Shown here piece by piece: positions 6,314-12,012 of a stretch of DNA of 12,722 nucleotides. The DNA lies in assembly GCA_027620395.1 (NCBI GenBank), contig JAQBZY010000009.1, positions 1-12,722 on the forward strand. Direction: 5' to 3'. The translations under genes and the position numbers were made by a program. Below the pieces are notes generated by a model. The model ran no database searches. It was not told the DNA's origin and saw only the letters and a program-made list of their open reading frames with translations. Origin of the DNA: Pseudomonadota bacterium. Lineage in GTDB: Bacteria; Pseudomonadota; Alphaproteobacteria; Rhodospirillales; Casp-alpha2. Numbering within the stretch: position 1 is the stretch's first letter; each line of letters begins with the position of its first letter.

Positions 6314-7707
6314 TATCCCGCCGCCTGCGCGTCGGGCCGGCCGGCGGCGAGCACGGCGGCGACCGAGTTCTGCGCTTCGAGGCCGAGGATCGCATCGGCG
6401 AACCGCTTCGATCCGGCGGCGCCCAAGTAGGGTTCGGCAAGACCGGTGAACTTGCCGAGGAATTCCTCGTTGCTCATGAAGTTGCCGGGCTCGCCCTTCG
6501 GCATGGTGATCAATCGCGTGAAAGTGCCACGCTTGGTTTTGACGGTCGCCTTGCCGGCCATGTTGACCGGAAACAACGCCTCGACGTCGGGATCGTTGAT
6601 GCATGTCACCATGCGGGTGAGCGCGAGCGTCTTCTGGTCGGTCAGGTGCGTCGCATAGTGATCCCACAGCATGTCACCCTCGCGGAGCACCACGGCGGCG
6701 CAGAACGGCATCGAGAACTGGCCGTCGACAACGCTCTTCGGGTTGTGCTTGGCGTCCTCGGGATAGCTGACGATCTTCATCCCGGTCTTCGGCAGCCCGA
6801 TCTCGACCGCCTCGACATCGGCAGCCGTCACGCCGTCCTCCTTCATGATCTGCCGGAGCGCGTCCATGGCGGCGTGGGTGTAGCGGCAGCTCGGATAGGG
6901 CTTCACGGCGAGGCGGAGCGTTTCCCACATCTCGCCCAGGCCGGCCACGGCCTTGGCGGCGTCGGCGTTCGGCGCATAGGCATGCAGGAAACCCCATTGT
7001 CCTTCGAACGCCTGCTTCGGTCCCTTGAATCCCTCCGCCGCCATCACCGCGCACATTAGGCCGTTCTGCGCCGCTTGCCCGACGTGCGAGCGCTTGGTCC
7101 AGGCGCCGTCGGCCAGGAACTGCATGGAGCCAGCGGCCTGACTGAGCGCCAGCCCGAAAGCGCTTTCGATGCCATCGGCATCCAAGCCCAACAGCTTGCC
7201 TGCCGCCGCCGCCGCGCCGAAAACGCCGCAGGTCGCGGTCGGGTGATAGCCACGGTCATAGTGGTCGGACGGCCCAAGCGCCAGGGCCAGCCTGATCTGC
7301 ACTTCGTAGCCGGCGATGCAGGCGGCAATCAGGTCCTTGCCCGATGCGCCGGTCATTTCCGCCGCCGCCAGCGCGGCGGGCACAATGGGAGCGGAGGAAT
7401 GCAACGACGCCTCGGCGTGGGTATCGTCGAAATCGAGCGAATGCGCCAGCGTGCCGGCTAACAGCGCCGCCGCCGGCGGGGCATAGCTGGCGTTGTCTCC
7501 CGGAACGCTGCAGATGCCGCCGGCGAGGCCCATGCGCTCAATGGCCCGGACCATCGAAGGCGTCGACTCGGCATCATTACGGGCCCGGACAATGACGCCG
7601 GCGGTATCCAAGATCAGAAGCTTGCTCCGCTCCACCACCTCGGCCGGAATGGCGTCGAACCGTAATCCGGCGGCGAAATCGGCGAGCTGGTGGCTGATAT
7701 CAGTCAT
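6313..7707 (-). CDS. MmgE/PrpD family protein (2-methylcitrate dehydratase / cis-aconitate decarboxylase fold)
   Basis: At 464 residues this has the normal length for a family that includes 2-methylcitrate dehydratase, cis-aconitate decarboxylase and iminodisuccinate epimerase, all cofactor-free enzymes on free di- or tricarboxylates. Visible family blocks are LDFDDTHAEASLHSSAP (91-107), GYHPTATCGVFGAAAAAGK (153-171), WTKRSHVGQAA (203-213) and KPYPSCRYTHAAMDA (269-283). Likely active-site residues are Asp92/Asp94, Thr96, His103, His155, Lys205 and Lys269, at positions close to those reported for the human decarboxylase. The ATG at 7707 has AAGGAG 7 nt upstream. Its stop overlaps the maoC-like start. 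No methylcitrate synthase gene (prpC) is nearby, so a classical methylcitrate cycle is not supported. Whether it dehydrates, decarboxylates or epimerises cannot be decided by eye. Confidence 0.93.
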   Translation of the reverse strand: MTDISHQLADFAAGLRFDAIPAEVVERSKLLILDTAGVIVRARNDAESTPSMVRAIERMGLAGGICSVPGDNASYAPPAAALLAGTLAHSLDFDDTHAEASLHSSAPIVPAALAAAEMTGASGKDLIAACIAGYEVQIRLALALGPSDHYDRGYHPTATCGVFGAAAAAGKLLGLDADGIESAFGLALSQAAGSMQFLADGAWTKRSHVGQAAQNGLMCAVMAAEGFKGPKQAFEGQWGFLHAYAPNADAAKAVAGLGEMWETLRLAVKPYPSCRYTHAAMDALRQIMKEDGVTAADVEAVEIGLPKTGMKIVSYPEDAKHNPKSVVDGQFSMPFCAAVVLREGDMLWDHYATHLTDQKTLALTRMVTCINDPDVEALFPVNMAGKATVKTKRGTFTRLITMPKGEPGNFMSNEEFLGKFTGLAEPYLGAAGSKRFADAILGLEAQNSVAAVLAAGRPDAQAAG

Positions 7708-7804
7708 TGGATGGCTCCTTGGATGGGCGGACCTTCAGGCCCACGATTGCCGATATCTCAGCATGAAGCCGGGCATTCGACAAATCCGAAACAGCCGCGC
7801 CGGC

Positions 7805-8677
7805 CTACTCCGCCGCGTAAGCCTTTTCAGCGGCGTAGTATTCCGGGAAACCGACGATCGTCTGCAATTCCATGAACGTGGTGCGCTTGGAAAGATCGTG
7901 CCGGCCTTCCTTCATGCCGGCCAGTGTCTCCTGCATCGCCTTGATGGCCGACAGCATCATCGAAACCGGCCAGATGGCGAGCTTGTAGCCGATGTCTTGT
8001 AATTCGTCTGGCGTCAGGAACGGCGTCGCTCCCTGTTCGACCATGTTGGCCATCTTCGGGCCCGGCACGTCGTTGCCGTAACGGCGCATCTCGGTCTGGT
8101 CCTTGGGTGCTTCCAAAAACGTGATGTCGACACCGGCATCGACGAAAGCGTTGCAGCGCTTGACGGCCTCGTCCATGCCGTCGGTCGCGTTGGCATCGGT
8201 CCGGGCCATGATCAGAATATCGCCACCATGCCGGCGAAGCTCGTCCCGGGCATCGCAAGCCGACTTGATCCGCTGGCGGGCCTCGGCCAGCGGCACCACC
8301 TGCTTACCACGCGTGTGACCGCACCGCTTCGGCGCCACCTGATCCTCGATCATCACGCAGGCGAAGCCGGCTTGCGCGTATCCCTGCACGGTCCGCTTGA
8401 CGTTGATGGCGTTGCCGTAGCCGGTATCGCCGTCACCGATCACTGGAATGTCGACGGCGGCGCAAAGATTGCGGCCCTGGTCGACCATCTCGGCGTAGCT
8501 GATGAGCCCCGTGTCGGGCATTCCGATCCTGGCCGCCGAGACGGCGAACCCGCCCATGAAGGCGGCATCGAAGCCGGCCTGCTCGGCCAGACGCGTCGAC
8601 ATCGCATCGAACACCCCCGGCATGACCAGGATTTGCGGACGATTGAGCAACGCTTGCAGTTTGGCGGCGGCGGTCAT
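7805..8677 (-). CDS. ICL/PEP-mutase superfamily C-C lyase (methylisocitrate / 2,3-dimethylmalate lyase-like)
   Basis: This 290-residue TIM-barrel enzyme belongs to the isocitrate lyase/PEP mutase superfamily. The Mg2+ site is GDGDTGYGN (81-89, with Asp82 and Asp84). The mobile-loop motif KRCGH (117-121) contains catalytic Cys119, the hallmark of lyases that split 2-hydroxy acids by retro-Claisen cleavage, as opposed to the phosphonate-forming mutases. MPDTGLISYAEM (53-64) and EDQVAPKRC support this. Related enzymes cleave 2-methylisocitrate, 2,3-dimethylmalate, isocitrate or oxaloacetate, giving a 2-oxoacid and a carboxylate. The ATG at 8677 has GGGAG 7 nt upstream. It stands alone, with 97- and 115-bp gaps on each side, unlike the tightly packed genes around it. 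The distance from PrpB seems larger than for the second copy at 12013, which carries LGLPDLG. Dimethylmalate- or citramalate-type cleavage is the best guess. Confidence 0.9.
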   Translation of the reverse strand: MTAAAKLQALLNRPQILVMPGVFDAMSTRLAEQAGFDAAFMGGFAVSAARIGMPDTGLISYAEMVDQGRNLCAAVDIPVIGDGDTGYGNAINVKRTVQGYAQAGFACVMIEDQVAPKRCGHTRGKQVVPLAEARQRIKSACDARDELRRHGGDILIMARTDANATDGMDEAVKRCNAFVDAGVDITFLEAPKDQTEMRRYGNDVPGPKMANMVEQGATPFLTPDELQDIGYKLAIWPVSMMLSAIKAMQETLAGMKEGRHDLSKRTTFMELQTIVGFPEYYAAEKAYAAE

Positions 8678-8792
8678 GGGTGGTCTCCCGTCGAGTTTCA
8701 GTTTCGCGGATCAAACGACGCGGCAGCCGGCCGGTCAAGTTCGGGTGTCGCCGACATCCCAGGCGAAGCGGCGGCACGCCTAAGATTGAGGG

Positions 8793-9578
8793 CTACTTCC
8801 CCTTGAACACCGGCGGGCGCTTTTCCAGAAACGCCGTGTAACCTTCACGGTAATCCAGGGAATCGCACGGCGTGTAGCCGGCCCGGACTTCCGCCTCGCT
8901 GACCGGCGTCGGATCATCCATCAATCTATTCAGTGTCGCCTTGGTGACGCGGAGCGACAGCGGCGCGCCAGCGGCGATGCGCTGCGATGTCTCCGCCACT
9001 TCTCGGGCCAAATCGCCGACGGCGACAACCCGGTTAACGAGGCCGCGCCGAAGCGCCTCCTCGGCATCTAAGATTCGCCCTTCCAATAGCAGTTCCAGCG
9101 TCAGCGCCTTGCCGACCAGATCGAGCAACGGCTTCATTTCCGGTGCGGCGAAGGCGTGCCCGAGCTTGCTGATCGGCACCCCGAAGCGGGCATCGGCGGC
9201 GGCGATCCTAAGATCGCAACAAGCCGCGATCTCGAGCCCGCCGCCGGTGCAGGCGCCCTGGATCATGGCAATGGTCGGGTGCTTCAAGGTGCGGAGCGCC
9301 GTCAACGCCAGCTCGGTCGCCTTGCCGTATTCGTAACCCTGATCGGCGGTGGCGCGAAGCCGCGGAAATTCGGAAATATCGGCGCCTGCCGCGAACGCCT
9401 TGTCGCCCGAGCCAGTGACGATAACGCAACGGAGCGTGTCGTCGACGTCAAGCTCGGCCATGATCTCGATCAACCGCTGCCAAGCGGCGAGCCCAAGCGC
9501 ATTGCGTTTCGCCGGATTGTTGAGAACGACGGTGGCGATGGCACCCTCGCGCTCAACCAGAACCGGATCGGTGCTCAT
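8793..9578 (-). CDS. Crotonase-superfamily protein (enoyl-CoA hydratase/isomerase-like)
   Basis: This 261-residue member of the crotonase fold binds acyl-CoA thioesters. FAAGADISEF (62-71) and GACTGGGLEIAACCDLRIAA (108-127) form the CoA-binding and oxyanion-hole regions. Glu116 matches the first catalytic Glu of rat crotonase (Glu144). The second (Glu164, in FGQPEI) is absent: the matching segment is RFGVPISKLG, with Ile136 there. A standard hydration using both Glu residues is therefore doubtful, and isomerase, hydrolase or another crotonase chemistry is possible. The ATG at 9578 overlaps the hydroxyacid dehydrogenase stop by 4 nt (ATGA). A longer frame exists upstream but only shadows that gene. 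The MaoC-like protein in the same cluster may be the real hydratase. Fold assignment is firm, reaction uncertain. Confidence 0.9.
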   Translation of the reverse strand: MSTDPVLVEREGAIATVVLNNPAKRNALGLAAWQRLIEIMAELDVDDTLRCVIVTGSGDKAFAAGADISEFPRLRATADQGYEYGKATELALTALRTLKHPTIAMIQGACTGGGLEIAACCDLRIAAADARFGVPISKLGHAFAAPEMKPLLDLVGKALTLELLLEGRILDAEEALRRGLVNRVVAVGDLAREVAETSQRIAAGAPLSLRVTKATLNRLMDDPTPVSEAEVRAGYTPCDSLDYREGYTAFLEKRPPVFKGK

Positions 9579-10537
9579 GATGTGTTTAACAGGCGTTCGG
9601 GTTTGCCGGCGCGCCAACTTTTGATGTTCTCCACCGCCTGGCCATAGACCATGTCGTAAAGCTCCTGCACCACGTAGCCGGTGTGGCCGGTCAACACGGC
9701 ATTGTCCAAGTCCCGCAACGGATGGTCGATCGGTAGCGGCTCGACATCGAAAACATCGAGCCCGGCGCCGGCGATCCGCTTTTCCTTAAGCGCCGCGATC
9801 AACGCCGCCTCGTCGACGATGGGGCCGCGCGAGGTGTTGACCAGATAGGCCGTCGGTTTCATCAGCGCCAATTCGGTCTTGCCGACCAGCCCCTTGGAGC
9901 GGTCGCCGAGCACCAAATGAATCGAGATCACGTCCGATTGCCGGAACAGATCTTCCTTGCTCACATATGTCGCGCCGACTTCGGCGCAACGCTCCGACGT
10001 CAAATTTTCGCTCCAGGCAACGACCTTCATTTGCATCGCTTGGCCGAACTTGGCGACCCGGGCGCCGAGTTTGCCGAGTCCGAGAACGCCAAGTGTCTTG
10101 CCGTTCAGGCCTTCCGACACGTACCCCTGCCAGCCACCGTCCCGCATGACCCGGCTTTCCTTGGAGATTTTCTTATAAATATCCATGATCAGCGCGACCG
10201 CGTGCTCGGCTGCCGGATACGGCAGCATGTCGGTGCCGCAAACGTCGATTCCTTTTGCCCTGGCCGCCTTCATGTCGATGGCCGCATTGCGCATGCCGGT
10301 GGTGACGAGAAATTTCAAACTGCCGAGTTTGTCGATGACCTCGGCCGGAAACCGCGTCCGCTCGCGCATGGCGATCAGGATATCGAATGGCGCCAGTGCC
10401 GTCACGACGGCTTCGTCGTCGTGCGATATGAATTGATCGAAAACCGTAATCTCGATGTCCGTGCCGAGCGACTTCCAATCCGCCGACGCCAGCGCGGCAT
10501 TTTGGTAGTCGTCGAGAATGGCGAGCTTGAGTGCCAT
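9575..10537 (-). CDS. D-2-hydroxyacid dehydrogenase (NAD(P)-dependent)
   Basis: This 320-residue enzyme reversibly reduces a 2-oxoacid to a D-2-hydroxyacid. The Rossmann domain starts at about 100, with GLGKLG (153-158) as the dinucleotide loop. The catalytic triad of the family is visible: Arg237 in NTSRGPIVDE, Glu266 in DVFDVEP, and His285 in TGHTGY. At the end of the second strand the sequence is VVAWSENLT, with Ser rather than the Asp that usually selects NAD, so NADPH use or a relaxed preference is possible. The ATG at 10537 is fixed by a strong Shine-Dalgarno (GGGAGG, 7 nt upstream). The longer frame crosses into the divergent gene and is rejected. It is the first gene of the minus-strand cluster. 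Glyoxylate, hydroxypyruvate, pyruvate or another 2-oxoacid released by the lyase are candidate substrates. Confidence 0.92.
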   Translation of the reverse strand: MALKLAILDDYQNAALASADWKSLGTDIEITVFDQFISHDDEAVVTALAPFDILIAMRERTRFPAEVIDKLGSLKFLVTTGMRNAAIDMKAARAKGIDVCGTDMLPYPAAEHAVALIMDIYKKISKESRVMRDGGWQGYVSEGLNGKTLGVLGLGKLGARVAKFGQAMQMKVVAWSENLTSERCAEVGATYVSKEDLFRQSDVISIHLVLGDRSKGLVGKTELALMKPTAYLVNTSRGPIVDEAALIAALKEKRIAGAGLDVFDVEPLPIDHPLRDLDNAVLTGHTGYVVQELYDMVYGQAVENIKSWRAGKPERLLNTS

Positions 10538-10544
10538 ATGAATT

Positions 10545-10550
10545 CCTCCC
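10545..10550 (-). promoter_or_regulatory. Strong Shine-Dalgarno of the first cluster gene
   Basis: GGGAGG on the minus strand, 7 nt before the ATG at 10535-10537. It is part of a longer CCCCGGGGAGG stretch. Confidence 0.8.
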
Positions 10551-10557
10551 CGGGGCA

Positions 10558-10581
10558 TTGCCGCGTGCAAGCTAGAATTGC
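10558..10581. promoter_or_regulatory. Alternating TTGC/GCAA inverted repeats (candidate operator)
   Basis: TTGC, 5 nt, GCAA, 7 nt, TTGC: two overlapping inverted repeats sharing the central half-site. Four-base half-sites are short, so chance is possible. The position near the start of both divergent genes makes a regulator-binding site plausible. Confidence 0.3.
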
Positions 10582-10584
10582 GCC

Positions 10585-10596
10585 GTGGTATATCAC
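10585..10596. promoter_or_regulatory. Near-palindrome GTGGTATATCAC (candidate operator)
   Basis: This 12-base near-palindrome has one mismatched pair (GTGGTA against TATCAC). TGGTATATCA resembles the TGGT-N-ACCA style of sites bound by GntR/FadR-family repressors, which often control acid catabolism, but no regulator gene is in the window. Confidence 0.35.
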
Positions 10597-10611
10597 ACCA
10601 AGCGCGATTGT

Positions 10612-10617
10612 GGAGGG
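10612..10617 (+). promoter_or_regulatory. Shine-Dalgarno supporting a GTG start
   Basis: GGAGGG, 8 nt upstream of the GTG at 10626. It selects that GTG over an in-frame TTG at 10578, which has no comparable site. Confidence 0.7.
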
Positions 10618-10625
10618 CGATATCG

Positions 10626-11861
10626 GTGATCGGTGCATCGGATATAGCGGCGGACGGCATCGCCAAGGCCGGTGTGATCGGTCTTGGCACCATGGGCCAG
10701 GGGATCACCTTGGTGCTGGCCCGGGCCGGGATCGAGGTCGTCGCCATCGAGGCCGATGACGCCAAGCTCGACGCCGGATTAGAAGCCCTGGCCGCCGGGC
10801 TCAAAGACAGGGTTCAGCGCGGCCGCATGACCGAGGACGCCATGGATGCCGAGCTTTCGAGAATTTCCGGCAGCACATCCTTGGATGATCTGCACGACGC
10901 CGATCTGGTGATCGAGGCCGCCATCGAGGACATGACGGTCAAAAAGGATATCTTCAAGGCGCTCTACCGGATTTGCCCACCGCATGCGATCCTCGCCAGC
11001 AATACCTCTAGCCTCTCCATCGACGAAATCGCAACCGCGACATCCAGGCCCGAGATGGTCGCTGGCGCGCATTTCTTTGCGCCCGCGCAAGTCATGAAGC
11101 TTCTGGAGATCGTCCGTGGCGCCAAGACCTCGCCCGAGGTCATGGCGGCCTTGATGGCGCTCTCGAAACGGGCCGGAAAAATCGGCGTCGCCGTCGGCAA
11201 CGGCCCCGGCTTCGTCGGCAACCGGATGTATCATCGCTATACTTGGCAGGCGTATTTTCTGTTGCAGGAAGGCTGCGAACCCATCGAAGTCGATACCGCC
11301 ATGCAGGGTTTTGGCTTCGCGCTCGGCTGCCTGGCCGTCGGCGATATCTCGGGGCTTGATGTTGCCAGACGGGTCCGCCAGGGACAAATAGCAACCGGCG
11401 ACATCAATCCGACCGATCCCTATCCGGTCATTGCCGACCGCATCTGCGACGAGGGCTGGCTCGGCCGCAAGACCGGCCGCGGCTGGTATCGCTACGAAAA
11501 CAGCGAGCGGACGCCAGATCCCGAGGTCTCGGCGCTGATCCAAAAGGTGGCGGCCGAGCTCGGCATCGGGCGGCGGCAAATTTCGGCCGAGGAAATTCAA
11601 GATCGCTGTATCTTCGCGCTGATCAACGAAGGGGCGCGCCTGCTCGGCAACGGCGTCGCCGGTTCGCCCGACGACATCGACGTGATTTGGCGTTTTGGAT
11701 ATGGGTTTCCGGAAGCCAAGGGCGGGCCGATGAAAATCGCTCGCCAATTGGGCCGCGAACATGTTCTCGCTACCCTGAGCCGACTCCATGCCGCGCACGG
11801 TCCGGCGTTCGAGCCGGCGGCGGCCATCGCCGATCCGAGGAACAAGCGGCTTTTTCGCTGA
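10626..11861 (+). CDS. 3-hydroxyacyl-CoA dehydrogenase (FadB dehydrogenase-half type)
   Basis: This 411-residue enzyme oxidises a 3-hydroxyacyl-CoA to the 3-oxoacyl-CoA with NAD. The Rossmann loop is GLGTMGQG (19-26), with acidic Glu42 at the end of the second strand favouring NAD. SNTSSLSIDEIA (125-136) binds substrate, and the catalytic His149-Glu161 pair lies in AGAHFFAPAQVMKLLEIV. Two C-terminal helical domains follow (about 190-290, with GNGPGFVGNR; about 325-405, with RFGYGFPEAKGGPM). This is the layout of the dehydrogenase half of FadB/peroxisomal multifunctional enzymes but without the crotonase half, whereas simple HADs have about 290 residues and one such domain. The GTG start is chosen from its Shine-Dalgarno. 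It is divergent from the main cluster and probably co-regulated. No thiolase gene follows in the window. Confidence 0.93.
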   Translation: MIGASDIAADGIAKAGVIGLGTMGQGITLVLARAGIEVVAIEADDAKLDAGLEALAAGLKDRVQRGRMTEDAMDAELSRISGSTSLDDLHDADLVIEAAIEDMTVKKDIFKALYRICPPHAILASNTSSLSIDEIATATSRPEMVAGAHFFAPAQVMKLLEIVRGAKTSPEVMAALMALSKRAGKIGVAVGNGPGFVGNRMYHRYTWQAYFLLQEGCEPIEVDTAMQGFGFALGCLAVGDISGLDVARRVRQGQIATGDINPTDPYPVIADRICDEGWLGRKTGRGWYRYENSERTPDPEVSALIQKVAAELGIGRRQISAEEIQDRCIFALINEGARLLGNGVAGSPDDIDVIWRFGYGFPEAKGGPMKIARQLGREHVLATLSRLHAAHGPAFEPAAAIADPRNKRLFR

Positions 11862-11891
11862 GGTAGCGAGACTCGGCGGCGGCTCCTACCC

Positions 11892-11917
11892 GTCATTCCC
11901 GCTTACGCGGGAATGAC
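11892..11917. repeat. Perfect 11-bp inverted repeat between the two + strand genes
   Basis: Arms GTCATTCCCGC and GCGGGAATGAC are perfectly complementary around a TTAC loop, 30 bases after the 3-hydroxyacyl-CoA dehydrogenase stop. This TCATTCCCGC / GCGGGAATGA type is a widespread dispersed proteobacterial repeat. No T-run follows on the + strand, so intrinsic termination is doubtful. An mRNA-stabilising or attenuating hairpin is plausible. Confidence 0.85.
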
Positions 11918-12012
11918 TAATTGTGAGTGATGTGGCGCGTGGCTCCCCTCCCTTTCCCACGCCGCCGTTCCGGCCTAATCTCGGGGCAACGGCGACCCCA
12001 GGAGGAACCCCA

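Larger units (their letters stand above)
10538..10625. promoter_or_regulatory. Divergent control region between the two transcription units
   Basis: These 88 bp separate the start codons of the D-hydroxyacid dehydrogenase (minus) and the 3-hydroxyacyl-CoA dehydrogenase (plus), so both promoters must lie here or inside the neighbouring genes. I see no close match to a sigma-70 -35/-10 pair on either strand. The region contains candidate operator palindromes at 10558-10581 and 10585-10596 and both ribosome-binding sites. Confidence 0.6.

Noticed and set aside
6314..6667. N-terminal extension of the MaoC-like frame
   Set aside because: Arg/His-rich shadow of the MmgE/PrpD gene; the ATG at 6313 gives a protein of family length.
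10538..10625. Sigma-70 promoter pair
   Set aside because: TTGCCG, TAGAAT and TATATC pieces occur, but none pair at 16-18 nt spacing with a convincing partner on either strand.
10538..10804. N-terminal extension of the D-hydroxyacid dehydrogenase frame
   Set aside because: It runs through the divergent region into the opposite gene, while the ATG at 10537 has a strong Shine-Dalgarno and matches the family start.
11892..11917. Rho-independent terminator
   Set aside because: The stem is strong but not followed by a T-run on either strand; it fits a dispersed repeat better.
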